Source: Mangrovactinospora gilvigrisea (GTDB taxonomy: Bacteria > Actinomycetota > Actinomycetes > Streptomycetales > Streptomycetaceae). Taken from it: DNA of 64,000 bases. The notes beneath the pieces are model-generated. The model did no database searches. It saw only the letters and a program-made list of their open reading frames with translations, and was not told the DNA's origin. The DNA lies in contig NZ_MLCF01000004.1 of assembly GCF_001879105.1 (NCBI RefSeq), positions 1-64,000 on the forward strand, given 5' to 3'. Shown in pieces: positions 1-7,883 of the stretch; the first letter of the stretch is position 1, and each line of letters opens with the position of its first letter. The position numbers and the translations under genes were made by a program.

Positions 1-268
1 GCCACGCCGCATCCAACCGCGCCGGCGCCGGCGCGACCCGCTTGCCCGCCGTCCGCCAGGGCTGCTCCACCAGCGCCACCGCCACCCCCCGCGGCGGCAG
101 CCCCTCCGCCAGGGCGGCCAGGTCCCGCGCCCCGATCCCGCCGCCCGCGCCGTGGCCCAGCGCCAGCACCACCCGCGTCCGCACGCCCTTCCGCGGACGG
201 TGCCGGACCACCCGCCCGGGGCCCGCCGCCGTCTCCACCGTCACCTCGTCCACCACCGCGTCGACCAT
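1..268 (-). CDS. Alpha/beta-hydrolase family protein (N-terminal part, cut by window edge)
   Basis: The minus strand reads from an ATG at 268 down to the window edge without a stop (89 codons). The translation carries a GHGAGGG motif near residue 39, like the oxyanion-loop region of small dienelactone-hydrolase-like alpha/beta hydrolases, followed by EQPWRTAGKR, which resembles the segment after the first helix in that family. The nucleophile Ser and catalytic His would lie outside the window. It is divergent from the DUF2330 gene at 363. The substrate cannot be told. The family call rests on these two motifs only. Confidence 0.6.
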   Translation of the reverse strand, partial: MVDAVVDEVTVETAAGPGRVVRHRPRKGVRTRVVLALGHGAGGGIGARDLAALAEGLPPRGVAVALVEQPWRTAGKRVAPAPARLDAAW

Positions 269-362
269 CCCCCCATCCTCCCCTCCGCGGAACCGATCCC
301 CGCGACGCCACGTCAGACAGGCACGCACCACGCCCGTGCCGCCGCAGAACCCAGGGGGACCC

Positions 363-1475
363 ATGCCACGCACGCACCGCCACCGACTCCTCAGAGCGGC
401 GCTCACCCTCGCCCTGCTCACCGCCGCCCTCGTCACCGGCGGCCTCGCCAACCCGGCCTGGGCCTGCGGCTGCGGTGCCCTCGTGCCCGGCCCCGGACGG
501 GTCATCAGCGTCGCCCAGGAGACCTCCGCCGTCGCCTGGAACGGGCGCCGCGAGGAGATCGTCATGGAGCTGAACGTCAACGGCACCGCGCCCGACGCCG
601 GTTGGATCATGCCGACGCCCAGCACCGCCACCGTCTCCCTCGGCGACGACGCCCTCTTCGGCGCGCTCCAGCAGGCCTCCGAGCCGCAGTACCGCACCCG
701 CCACTACTTCTGGCCGCGCTCCGGCGCGGACTGGCCCTTCGGCCTCGGCGGCGGCGATGACATGGCGTCCGGCTCGGCCGCGGCCGCCCCGCGCCCCGTC
801 TCGGTGCTCTCCCGCCAGAAGCTCGGGCCGTTCGAGGTGACCCGGCTCGCCGCCACCGACTCCACCGCGCTGCAGAACTGGCTCACCCGCAACGGCTACA
901 GCGAGTCGCCGCGGCTCGCCCAGGGCCTCAAGCCGTACGTGGCGCGGCACTGGCAGTACGTCGCCATCCGCCTCGCCCCGAAGGCGGACGGCAGCACCCT
1001 GGACGGCGGGCTCACCCCGCTGCGCATCGGCTTCGCCTCCCGCGAGCTGATCTACCCGATGCGCCTCTCCAGCCTCGCCTCCTCCACCCAGACGCTGCGG
1101 CTCTACCTGCTCACCCCGCACCGGATGACCCCCGGCGCGCTCGGCGGCGGGACGGCCACCACCGCCTTCGCGGGACGGCTGAACGCCTCGGACCTGCCCG
1201 CGGGCACCGTCACCGCGCCCGACCGGCCCTTCCTCACCACACTCGACCAGGTGATCCCGCAGCCCTGGCGGATCAAGGACGACCTGCACTTCCGCCAGGC
1301 GTCCGCGGACACCCCGTACCGGCAGACGATCTACACCGACCGGCTGCTGGAGTTCGCCGGGCTGCCGGCCTGGTTCGTCGTCCTCGGCGGGGCGGCGCTG
1401 CTCGGAGGCGCGCTCGCGGTCACCGTCGGCGCGCTCTACCTGGCCCGCCGCAGCCGCCGCCGGATCCGCGTCTGA
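363..1475 (+). CDS. Secreted, membrane-anchored DUF2330 protein
   Basis: A 370-residue protein. The ATG at 363 is chosen because AGGGGGA lies just upstream and the protein then begins with a typical signal peptide: Arg/His-rich start, hydrophobic LALLTAALVTGGLA, and a processing region before WACGCGAL. The Cys-rich start of the mature part and the motifs GWIMPTPSTATV and FWPR match my memory of DUF2330 proteins, whose function is unknown. A hydrophobic helix near the C-terminus (WFVVLGGAALLGGALAVTVG) followed by an Arg-rich tail suggests a type I membrane topology with the main domain outside. It converges with the amidohydrolase gene and stops 17 bp before that gene's stop. Confidence 0.8.
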   Translation: MPRTHRHRLLRAALTLALLTAALVTGGLANPAWACGCGALVPGPGRVISVAQETSAVAWNGRREEIVMELNVNGTAPDAGWIMPTPSTATVSLGDDALFGALQQASEPQYRTRHYFWPRSGADWPFGLGGGDDMASGSAAAAPRPVSVLSRQKLGPFEVTRLAATDSTALQNWLTRNGYSESPRLAQGLKPYVARHWQYVAIRLAPKADGSTLDGGLTPLRIGFASRELIYPMRLSSLASSTQTLRLYLLTPHRMTPGALGGGTATTAFAGRLNASDLPAGTVTAPDRPFLTTLDQVIPQPWRIKDDLHFRQASADTPYRQTIYTDRLLEFAGLPAWFVVLGGAALLGGALAVTVGALYLARRSRRRIRV

Positions 1476-1492
1476 CGCGTCCGGACCCGCGG

Positions 1493-2755
1493 CTACCCGC
1501 CCGCCGACCCGCCGCCCTGCCGCGGCAGCGCCACCCCCACCGCGTCCGTGAACTCCCGCACCGCGCTGGTGCGGCTGACGATCCGCCCGGCGTGCACCAC
1601 GATCCGGCTGCACGCCCCGGCGAGCGCCTCCCCGATGCCCTGCCCGCGCACCGCCAGCAGGTCCGCGGGGAAGCCCGCCTCCACCCGCACCTCGTCCAGG
1701 CCCAGCGCGGCCCGCGCCCCGCCGGCCACCGCCGCGTACGCCTCGTCCGGGCCCAACCGGCCCCCGGCCACCAGCTGGTAGGCGGAGAGCAGCGGGTCGG
1801 CCCGGCCCACCGGGTTGGCCGCGTCGCGGATCGCGCCGGCGCCCGCGGCCATCCCGACGCCGGCCGCGCGCAGCATCCGCACCGGCGCCGGGCCGTGCCC
1901 GGACATCCCGCAGCCGCCCTGCGGCAGGCAGACCACCCGCACCCCGGAGGCGGCCAGCCGGTGCCCCACCCGGCCCGCCACGTCCAGCGGCAGCCGCCCC
2001 AACTCGGCGGCCGGGCCGAGCGCCACCCGGCCGCGCAGCCCGCCGGCCATCGCCGCCACCCGGGTCAGCCGGGCCGGGTCGGCGCCGTCGGTGTGCAGGT
2101 CGACGCCGACGCCGAACTCGTCGGCGAGGCCGAGGACCACCTCGGCGTGGCCCACCGGGTCCGGGTCCAGGTCGGGGCAGCCGCCGACCACGTCGGCGCC
2201 CAGCTTGAGGGCGTCCCGCAGCAGCGCCCGGCCGTCCGCGCCGGACGGCCCGGTCAACACCCGGGGGACGGCGACCACCTGGAGCTTGGTCAGCCCGAAG
2301 AGCAGCCCGCGGGCCTTGACCGCGGCCTCCACCCCGCCCAGCCCGTGCAGCGCGTCGACCCGGACATGGGTGCGCACCGCGGTGGCGCCGTTGCCGAGGA
2401 ACTCCAGCGCCGCTTCCACGATGCGGCGCAGCACCACCTCGAAGCTCTCGGAGGGGGCCTCGGGGGAGCCGGCGGTGTGCGCGAGCTCCAGATGGGCGTG
2501 CGGCTCGGCCGGGGCCGGCAGCAGCAGATAGCCCGTCAGATCGACGGAGCGGACGTCCTCGCCGAGCGCCGGCGCCGCGCCGCCGGAGACGCCGACCGCC
2601 TCGATGCGCCCCCCGCCGATCCGGACGTCCACCACGCGGCCGTCCGCCAGCCGAGCCCCCGTCAGCAGCAGCACCGGACCGGCCGGCGCTCCGCCTCCCG
2701 CTTCCACCGGGGCGCCGGCCTCCTCGTTCCCGCCGTGCGGGGAGCTCTCAGCCAT
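1493..2755 (-). CDS. Cytosine-deaminase-like amidohydrolase, active site apparently degenerate
   Basis: A 420-residue protein of the amidohydrolase superfamily. The ATG at 2755 is preferred over a GTG at 2782 because GGTGAGGGG lies six bases before it. The PHAHLEL motif (H86, H88) is the usual first metal-binding HxH, and VDLHTDG (H221) matches the third His. Compared from memory with E. coli CodA, the catalytic Glu three residues after that His is Gly (G224), the next His is replaced in RVALGPAA, and the metal-binding Asp of the GHDD region reads GAGA (305-308). The TIM-barrel frame and the C-terminal NPVGRADPL segment are otherwise kept. It may be inactive, or use other residues. No operon partner is visible. 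Confidence 0.7.
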   Translation of the reverse strand: MAESSPHGGNEEAGAPVEAGGGAPAGPVLLLTGARLADGRVVDVRIGGGRIEAVGVSGGAAPALGEDVRSVDLTGYLLLPAPAEPHAHLELAHTAGSPEAPSESFEVVLRRIVEAALEFLGNGATAVRTHVRVDALHGLGGVEAAVKARGLLFGLTKLQVVAVPRVLTGPSGADGRALLRDALKLGADVVGGCPDLDPDPVGHAEVVLGLADEFGVGVDLHTDGADPARLTRVAAMAGGLRGRVALGPAAELGRLPLDVAGRVGHRLAASGVRVVCLPQGGCGMSGHGPAPVRMLRAAGVGMAAGAGAIRDAANPVGRADPLLSAYQLVAGGRLGPDEAYAAVAGGARAALGLDEVRVEAGFPADLLAVRGQGIGEALAGACSRIVVHAGRIVSRTSAVREFTDAVGVALPRQGGGSAGG

Positions 2756-2782
2756 CGGCGGCCCCTCACCCTGTCTCGTCAC

Positions 2783-3006
2783 GCGACCTCGAAGCGATCA
2801 ACGGCGCTCACGGTGAGCGTAGGCGCGGCGCCGCCGGGTTCCGGGCGACGCTCCGCCACGCGGCATAAGTCGTACCAAACGAGCGGAAAGTGGGCCGGTT
2901 CCGGAGGGCCGCGCGAGCCCCTCGCGTCGCGCCCTCCCCGTGCGTCCACGCCCCCCAAGAACGGATTTCACCTTCGGCGGCGAACCGTGTAATGTCTTCC
3001 TCGCTC
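2783..3006. other. Intergenic region between amidohydrolase and tRNA-Thr
   Basis: No gene is seen here. It holds the 5' region of the minus-strand amidohydrolase gene and, at its right end, the tRNA-Thr promoter. Confidence 0.6.
2967..2995 (+). promoter_or_regulatory. Promoter of tRNA-Thr/tRNA-Met
   Basis: TTCACC (2967-2972), a 17-base spacer and TAATGT (2990-2995) fit the HrdB-type consensus. The -10 box lies 11 bases before the mature tRNA-Thr 5' end. Confidence 0.65.
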
Positions 3007-3079
3007 GCCCCAATAGCTCAGTCGGCAGAGCGTCTCCATGGTAAGGAGAAGGTCTACGGTTCGATTCCGTATTGGGGCT
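3007..3079 (+). tRNA. tRNA-Thr (GGT)
   Basis: A 73-base cloverleaf. Acceptor arms GCCCCAA and TTGGGGC pair fully, the anticodon stem TCTCC/GGAGA encloses the loop ATGGTAA, giving anticodon GGT, and the T arm is TACGG-TTCGATT-CCGTA. No CCA is encoded. It reads ACC codons. Confidence 0.97.
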
Positions 3080-3136
3080 CTGGACACACCGTTCCGTCCC
3101 CCGTCCTCGTGGCGGGGGAGGGGGCACGTGTTCCAT

Positions 3137-3209
3137 GGCGGTGTAGCTCAGTCGGTAGAGCAAGCGGCTCATAATCGCTGTGTCACCGGTTCAAGTCCGG
3201 TCACCGCTA
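3137..3209 (+). tRNA. tRNA-Met (CAT), elongator type
   Basis: A cloverleaf with acceptor GGCGGTG/CACCGCT (first pair G-U), anticodon loop CTCATAA giving CAT, and T arm ACCGG-TTCAAGT-CCGGT. The paired first base pair and the absence of the three G-C pairs below the anticodon loop fit an elongator rather than an initiator tRNA. CCA is not encoded (ACCC follows). It lies 57 bases after tRNA-Thr and probably shares its transcript. Confidence 0.95.
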
Positions 3210-3215
3210 CCCCGC

Positions 3216-3254
3216 GTAGCCGATTGTGGGGTTCATCCTCCGATCGGCTACTCT
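3216..3254 (+). promoter_or_regulatory. rpmG promoter overlapping an inverted repeat
   Basis: GTAGCCGAT (3216-3224) and ATCGGCTAC (3243-3251) form a perfect 9-bp inverted repeat with an 18-base loop. TACTCT (3249-3254) inside its right arm is a good -10 box, with TTGTGG (3224-3229) 19 bases upstream as a possible -35. The repeat may end the tRNA transcript, or bind a regulator of rpmG. Confidence 0.45.
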
Positions 3255-3294
3255 TGCGTGTTCGACCACCCATCTGTCCGAGGAAGGCACTCCA

Positions 3295-3459
3295 GTGGCT
3301 GCCACCGACGTCCGTCCCAAGATCACGCTGGCCTGCGTGGAGTGCAAGGAGCGGAACTACATCACCAAGAAGAACCGGCGCAACAACCCGGATCGTCTTG
3401 AGATGAAGAAGCACTGCCCGCGCTGCAACAAGCACACCGCGCACCGCGAGACCCGCTGA
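3295..3459 (+). CDS. rpmG: 50S ribosomal protein L33, zinc-binding type
   Basis: A 54-residue protein, the usual L33 length. GTG at 3295 gives the N-terminus [27 protein letters not shown] lies upstream. Two CxxC pairs (CVEC and CPRC) form the zinc ribbon, so this is the C-plus form. The [15 protein letters not shown] segment is typical. It lies between the tRNA pair and the HadA-like gene, as rpmG2-hadABC do in mycobacteria. The protein binds the 50S subunit near the E site. Confidence 0.97.
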   Translation: MAATDVRPKITLACVECKERNYITKKNRRNNPDRLEMKKHCPRCNKHTAHRETR

Positions 3460-3520
3460 TCTTTGCACCTACCGGTCCGTCCGTTGTGCCGTTCGCGTCA
3501 CACCGCGGTCCGTCGATCAA

Positions 3521-3549
3521 GGCCGTCCCCGAACGGGGGCGGCCTCGTT
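3521..3549 (+). terminator. Terminator after rpmG
   Basis: GGCCGTCCCC (3521-3530), loop GAAC, GGGGGCGGCC (3535-3544): a 10-bp stem with one G-U pair, followed by TCGTT. It separates rpmG from the dehydratase genes. Confidence 0.6.
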
Positions 3550-3592
3550 CGCATGCCCGAGTTCACCGCCCTCTTCTAGGAGTCGAGACCCG

Positions 3593-4042
3593 ATGCCCCT
3601 GGACACGTCCTTCATCGGGCGGACGTACCCGCCCCGCGCGCCCTACGAGGTCGGCGCCGAGAAGATCCGCGAGTTCGCCGCCGCGATCGGCGACGACAAC
3701 CCGGTGGTGAACGACACCGAGGCCGCGAAGGCCGTCGGGCATCCCGACCTGATCGCCCCGCCGACGTTCCCGATCGTGCTGACGCTCGTCGAGGGCGAGC
3801 GGATCGCCAAGGACCCCGAACTCGGGCTCGACTACAGCAAGGTCGTGCACGGCGACCAGAAGTTCGTCTACACCCGCCCGGTGCGCGCCGGCGACCGCCT
3901 GCTCGTCACCACCCACATCGACAACATCCGCTCGATGGCGGGCAACGACATGCTGACCACGCGCAGCGAGGTCACCACCGACACCGGCGAGCACGTGGTC
4001 ACCGCCTACTCGCTGCTGGTCGCCCGCGGCACCGCGGACTGA
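3593..4042 (+). CDS. HadA-like dehydratase subunit (MaoC N-terminal, FAS1-like hot-dog fold)
   Basis: A 149-residue protein beginning MPLDTSFIGRTYPP. AGGAG lies ten bases before the ATG. The motifs IGDDNPVVND and LIAPPTFPIVLT, and the later YSKVVHGDQKFVYTRPVRAGD, match the FAS1-like/HadA half of (3R)-hydroxyacyl-ACP dehydratases. In mycobacteria HadA pairs with HadB to dehydrate 3-hydroxyacyl-ACP. Here the next gene codes for the HadB-like hydratase half, so a heterodimer is likely. Streptomycetes do not make mycolic acids, so the substrate is uncertain; a role in fatty acid or other acyl-CoA dehydration is an inference. Confidence 0.85.
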   Translation: MPLDTSFIGRTYPPRAPYEVGAEKIREFAAAIGDDNPVVNDTEAAKAVGHPDLIAPPTFPIVLTLVEGERIAKDPELGLDYSKVVHGDQKFVYTRPVRAGDRLLVTTHIDNIRSMAGNDMLTTRSEVTTDTGEHVVTAYSLLVARGTAD

Positions 4043-4094
4043 CGGGCCGACCGCGACCACCAGCACGAGCTCCAGGGGAAGGACGCAGAACACC

Positions 4095-4526
4095 GTGACC
4101 ACCACCGCACCCAAGTACGACGAGGTCGAGGTCGGCACCGAGCTGCCGGGCCGCACCGTCTCCGTCGCCCGCGCCGACCTGGTCCGCTACGCGGGCGCCT
4201 CCGGCGACTTCAACCCGATCCACTGGAACGAGCGGTTCGCCAAGGAGGTCGGGCTGCCGGACGTCATCGCGCACGGCATGTTCACCATGGCCCAGGCCGG
4301 CCGCGTCGTCACCGACTGGCTCGGCGACCCCGGCGCGCTGATCGAGTACGGCGTCCGCTTCACCAAGCCGGTCGTCGTCCCGGACGACGCCTCCGGCGCG
4401 GAGATCGCGCTGAGCGCCAAGGTCGCGGAGAAGCTCGACGACCGCCGCGTCCGCGTCGACATCACCGCCACCAGCGAGGGCAAGAAGGTCCTCGGCCAGG
4501 CCCGCGCCGTCGTCCAACTCACCTGA
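4095..4526 (+). CDS. HadB-like MaoC dehydratase, catalytic subunit
   Basis: A 143-residue single hot-dog-domain protein starting at GTG 4095, with GGGGAAGGA upstream. It contains the hydratase-2 motif: Asp in GDFNPIHWNE, then a His in IAHGMFTMA, the catalytic Asp/His pair of MaoC enzymes. It follows the HadA-like gene by 52 bp and precedes murB by 12 bp, so all three are probably one transcript. The pair should dehydrate (3R)-3-hydroxyacyl thioesters. The rpmG-hadAB neighbourhood matches mycobacteria, where hadC follows; no hadC is present here. Confidence 0.88.
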   Translation: MTTTAPKYDEVEVGTELPGRTVSVARADLVRYAGASGDFNPIHWNERFAKEVGLPDVIAHGMFTMAQAGRVVTDWLGDPGALIEYGVRFTKPVVVPDDASGAEIALSAKVAEKLDDRRVRVDITATSEGKKVLGQARAVVQLT

Positions 4527-4538
4527 GGGCCGCCGAGG

Positions 4539-5624
4539 ATGACCGTGCAGGCAACCGAGAACGCCCCCCTCGCCCCGCTCACCACGCTGCGCTGCGGCGG
4601 CCCCGCCCGCCGGCTGGTGGAGCCGGAGACCGACGCCGAGGTCGCCGAGGCGCTCGCCGACGCCGAGCGCCGCGGCGACCCGCTGCTGGTGCTCGGCGGC
4701 GGCAGCAACCTGGTGGTCGCGGAGTCCGGCTTCCCCGGCACCGTGCTGCGGCTGGCCACCCGCGGCATCGAGATCGACCGGTCGGCGGGCGTGCTGACCG
4801 CGGCGGCCGGCGAGCGCTGGACGGACGTGGTGGACGCCGCCGTCGACGCCGGCCTCGCCGGCATCGAGTGCCTCGCCGGCATCCCCGGCTCCGCGGGCGC
4901 CACCCCCATCCAGAACGTCGGCGCGTACGGCCAGGAGGTCGCCGAGACGGTGACCGAGGTCGTCGCCCTCGACCGGCGCACCGGCGCGACGGTCGCGGTC
5001 CCCGCCGCCGAGTGCCGCTTCGCCTACCGCGACAGCCTCTTCAAGCAGCTCGCCGCCGTCGGCGACCAGCGCTATGTGGTGCTGCGGGTGCGCTACGCGC
5101 TGCAGGACGCGGGCGGCCGGTCGGCGCCGATCGCCTACGACCAGACGGCCCGCGCCCTCGGCGTCGCGCTGGGCGACCAGGTCCCGCTCGGCACCGCCGC
5201 GGAGGCCGTCCTCGCCCTGCGCCGCAGCAAGAGCATGGTCCTCGACCCGGACGACCACGACTCCTGGAGCGCCGGCTCGTTCTTCACCAACCCCGTGGTG
5301 GACGGCCCCGGACGGGTGGCCTTCCTGGAGCGGGTCCGCACCCGGCTGGGCGCGGAGACCGCGGAGGCGGCCCCCAACTGGCCGGCCCCCGGCGGCCGCA
5401 CCAAGCTCTCGGCGGCCTGGCTGATCGAGCGGGCCGGCTTCCCCAAGGGGTACGGCACCGGCCCGGCGGGCATCTCCACCAAGCACACCCTGGCGCTCAC
5501 CAACCGCGGCGGCGCCACCGCCGAGGACGTCCTGGCGCTGGCCCGCGAGGTCCGCGACGGGGTGCGCGAGGCGTTCGGCGTGCAGCTGGTCAACGAGCCG
5601 GTGCTGGTCGGCGCCAAGCTCTGA
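4539..5624 (+). CDS. murB: UDP-N-acetylmuramate dehydrogenase (UDP-N-acetylenolpyruvoylglucosamine reductase)
   Basis: A 361-residue cytosolic flavoenzyme that reduces UDP-GlcNAc-enolpyruvate to UDP-MurNAc with NADPH in peptidoglycan precursor synthesis. Visible motifs are the FAD-binding GGGSNLVV, GIPGSAGATPIQNVGAYG, the substrate-binding AYRDSLFK, SAGSFFTNP with the Ser that protonates the product, and a C-terminal NEPVLVG holding the conserved Glu. Length and the extra AAW..GF segment fit type I MurB. GAGGG lies nine bases before the ATG. It is probably cotranscribed with the HadAB-like genes. Confidence 0.97.
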   Translation: MTVQATENAPLAPLTTLRCGGPARRLVEPETDAEVAEALADAERRGDPLLVLGGGSNLVVAESGFPGTVLRLATRGIEIDRSAGVLTAAAGERWTDVVDAAVDAGLAGIECLAGIPGSAGATPIQNVGAYGQEVAETVTEVVALDRRTGATVAVPAAECRFAYRDSLFKQLAAVGDQRYVVLRVRYALQDAGGRSAPIAYDQTARALGVALGDQVPLGTAAEAVLALRRSKSMVLDPDDHDSWSAGSFFTNPVVDGPGRVAFLERVRTRLGAETAEAAPNWPAPGGRTKLSAAWLIERAGFPKGYGTGPAGISTKHTLALTNRGGATAEDVLALAREVRDGVREAFGVQLVNEPVLVGAKL

Positions 5625-5656
5625 CGTGGTACACCGCCCGCGGGGGCTTGCCAAAC

Positions 5657-5672
5657 TAGTAATAGCTCACTA
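5657..5672. promoter_or_regulatory. TetR operator copy 1, upstream of the regulator gene
   Basis: TAGTAA (5657-5662), four bases, TCACTA (5667-5672): an inverted repeat with one mismatch. The same half-sites form a perfect repeat before the transporter gene at 6297. Confidence 0.7.
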
Positions 5673-5695
5673 ACTTTCTAGGCATGGGAGCCGCC

Positions 5696-6253
5696 ATGGT
5701 GCGCAAGAGCGCCGACGAGCGCCGCGCGGAGGTCGTCCGCGCGGCGGTCACCGCCTTCGCGCGCGGGGGCTACGCCGGCACCTCCACCGCGCAGATCGCC
5801 GACGCGGTCGGCGTCTCCCAGCCGTATCTGTTCCGCCTCTACAAGAACAAGAAGCAGCTGTTCCTCGCCGCGGAGCTGCACTGCCACACGCGGGTCCGCG
5901 ATGTGCTGGCGCAGGCCGCCGAGGGCCGCACCGGCGAGGCCGCCGTCAAGGCGATGGGCCTGGCCTACGTCGAGCTGCTGCAGTCCGACAGCGCCCTGCT
6001 GCGCTTCCTCATCCAGGCGTACGCGGCGTGCGACGACGAGGAGATCCGGACCGCCGTCACCGACAACTGGACCCGGATGTGGCAGTTCGTGGCGGCGATG
6101 GCCGGCGCGGCGTCGCTGGAGGAGGTCCGGCCGATGATCCAGCAGGGGCTGGCCATCACCGTGATCGCGGCGATGAACCCGCCGGAGGGGCATCCGCTCT
6201 GGCTCTGCGTCGACGAGATCCGCACCCGTCTGAACGCCCTCGAAGGGAACTGA
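5696..6253 (+). CDS. TetR/AcrR-family transcriptional regulator
   Basis: A 185-residue repressor. ATG 5696 is preferred to ATG 5684 because GGGAG (5686-5690) sits five bases before it. The N-terminal helix-turn-helix is clear: AFARGGYAGTSTAQIADAVGVSQPYLFRLYKNKKQLFLAA (about residues 21-60). The C-terminal ligand-binding domain has Leu/Ala-rich helices with no recognisable effector. The next gene codes for a DHA2 exporter, and both have the same 16-bp palindrome at their promoters, so this protein most likely represses itself and the exporter until a toxic ligand binds. Confidence 0.93.
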   Translation: MVRKSADERRAEVVRAAVTAFARGGYAGTSTAQIADAVGVSQPYLFRLYKNKKQLFLAAELHCHTRVRDVLAQAAEGRTGEAAVKAMGLAYVELLQSDSALLRFLIQAYAACDDEEIRTAVTDNWTRMWQFVAAMAGAASLEEVRPMIQQGLAITVIAAMNPPEGHPLWLCVDEIRTRLNALEGN

Positions 6254-6296
6254 ACCGCGGCGGCCCTGCGCCGGGCCGTTCTCTGTCCACCTAAGT

Positions 6297-6312
6297 TAGT
6301 GACCAATCACTA
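6297..6312. promoter_or_regulatory. TetR operator copy 2, upstream of the exporter gene
   Basis: TAGTGA (6297-6302), CCAA, TCACTA (6307-6312): a perfect 6-bp inverted repeat with a 4-base centre. TATAAG (6315-6320) just downstream may be the -10 box, so binding would block RNA polymerase. Confidence 0.72.
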
Positions 6313-6341
6313 CTTATAAGCCACCTTGACCTGGGGGATCC

Positions 6342-7781
6342 ATGACCGCCACCGAACCCGGAGCCGTCGCGGCGACCACCGCCGACGCCGCCTCCCCGCC
6401 CTCCGGGGCCCGGCACCCCGGCCTCGTCTGGACGTTCGTCATCACCAGCCTCGCCGGCTTCATGGCCGGCCTCGACAACCTCGTCGTCGTCACCGCGCTG
6501 CCGGCCATCTCCAAGGACCTCGGCGCCCACCTCGGCGCCCTGGAGTGGACGGTCAACGGCTACACGCTGCCGTTCGCCACCCTGCTGCTGATCGGCGCCA
6601 CCGCCGGCGAACGCTTCGGCCGGCGCCGGGTGTTCACCCTCGGGCTGGCGATCTTCACCCTCGCCTCCGCGGGCGCCGCACTCGCCGGCGGCAGCGGGAC
6701 GCTGATCGCGGCGCGCGCCGTCCAGGGGGCGGGTGCGGCCCTGCTGATGCCGCTCTCCCTGACGATCCTCACCGCCGCTGCCCCGGCCAACCGGCGCGGC
6801 CTGGTCTTCGGCGGCTGGGGCGCCGTCAACGGGCTCTCCATCGCGGTCGGCCCGCTGGTCGGCGGCGCGCTGGTGGACCACGCCTCCTGGCACTGGATCT
6901 TCTGGCTGAACGTCCCGATCGGGCTGGTCCTGGTCCCGCTGGCCCGGCTGCGGCTCGCCGAGGGCCGCGGCCCGGCCCGCCGCCTCGACCTGCCGGGCGT
7001 CGCCCTCGCCGGCGCGGGCCTGTTCGGCCTGGTCTTCGGCATCGTCCGGGCCGACTCGCACGGCTGGACGAGCGCGGGCGTGCTCGGGCCGCTGATCGGC
7101 GGGGGAGTGCTGGTGATCGCCTTCCTGCTCTGGGAGCGGCGCGCGCCGCATCCGATGCTGCCGCTGCGGCTCTTCCGCGACCGCACCTTCACCTTCGCCA
7201 ACGCGGCGACGCTGCTGATGATGTTCGGCATGTTCGGGGCGGTCTTCTGGCTCACCCAGTACCTGCAGAACATCCAGGGCTTCTCGCCGCAGGAGGCGGG
7301 GGTGCGGATGCTGCCGTGGACGGCGGTGCCGATGGTGGTCGCCCCGGTGGCGGGGGTGCTCGCCGACCGGATCGGCGGACGCCCGGTGATCGCGCTGGGC
7401 CTGCTGACGCAGGCGGTGGCGCTGGGCTGGCTCGCCCAGCTGGCCTCCCCGACGGCCGGCTACGGGCCGGAGGTGATCCCGCTGATCCTGGGCGGCATCG
7501 GCAACGCGCTCTTCTTCGCTCCGATGGCGGGGGTGGTGATGGGCACCGTCCCGGAGGCCGACCAGGGGATGGCGTCCGGCACCAACAACATGCTCCGCGA
7601 GCTCGGCGGTGCGCTCGGCGTCGCCGTCCTCAGCAGCGTCTTCGCCGCCCACGGGGCCCTCACCTCCCCGTCCCGGTTCGTCGACGGCCTCACCCCCACC
7701 GTCTGGACCGGCGCGGCGGTGGCCGCCCTGGCCGCCGCCACCATGCTCCTCGCCAGGCCCCGCCCCCGAGCCGGGGCCTGA
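6342..7781 (+). CDS. MFS multidrug exporter, DHA2 (EmrB/QacA-like) family
   Basis: A 479-residue membrane protein. CTGGGGGATCC precedes the ATG. Family signs are TM1 with LDNLVVVTALPAI (motif D1), WTVNGYTL, motif A GATAGERFGRRRVF, RAVQGAGAALLMP, and motif C-like GPLVGGALVDHASWHWIFWLNVPIG. The hydrophobic pattern fits about 14 membrane helices, typical of DHA2 proton antiporters for drugs, dyes or natural products. It is paired with the TetR gene by position and by a shared operator. The natural substrate is unknown. Confidence 0.92.
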   Translation: MTATEPGAVAATTADAASPPSGARHPGLVWTFVITSLAGFMAGLDNLVVVTALPAISKDLGAHLGALEWTVNGYTLPFATLLLIGATAGERFGRRRVFTLGLAIFTLASAGAALAGGSGTLIAARAVQGAGAALLMPLSLTILTAAAPANRRGLVFGGWGAVNGLSIAVGPLVGGALVDHASWHWIFWLNVPIGLVLVPLARLRLAEGRGPARRLDLPGVALAGAGLFGLVFGIVRADSHGWTSAGVLGPLIGGGVLVIAFLLWERRAPHPMLPLRLFRDRTFTFANAATLLMMFGMFGAVFWLTQYLQNIQGFSPQEAGVRMLPWTAVPMVVAPVAGVLADRIGGRPVIALGLLTQAVALGWLAQLASPTAGYGPEVIPLILGGIGNALFFAPMAGVVMGTVPEADQGMASGTNNMLRELGGALGVAVLSSVFAAHGALTSPSRFVDGLTPTVWTGAAVAALAAATMLLARPRPRAGA

Positions 7782-7789
7782 CGGCGAAC

Positions 7790-7844
7790 GCCCCGGCCCC
7801 CCGCACCCCTTCGGACGCGCAGCGTCCGGGCGGGGTGCCGGGGC
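7790..7844. terminator. Bidirectional terminator between convergent genes
   Basis: An imperfect nested inverted repeat: GCCCCGG (7790-7796) with CCGGGGC (7838-7844), GCACCCC (7803-7809) with GGGGTGC (7832-7838), and GGACGC-GCA-GCGTCC (7813-7827). It lies between the exporter and the deaminase genes, which converge. Confidence 0.55.
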
Positions 7845-7883
7845 GGAGGGGCGGCGGACCGCGGCCGCCGCGGACCGCGACCG

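Noticed and set aside
3137-3209. Initiator tRNA for the CAT tRNA
   Set aside because: The first acceptor pair is formed and the anticodon stem lacks the three consecutive G-C pairs of initiator tRNAs.
6291-7652. A 453-codon frame antisense to the exporter gene
   Set aside because: Low-complexity Arg/Gly/Glu/His translation; the exporter on the plus strand has clear membrane helices and motifs.
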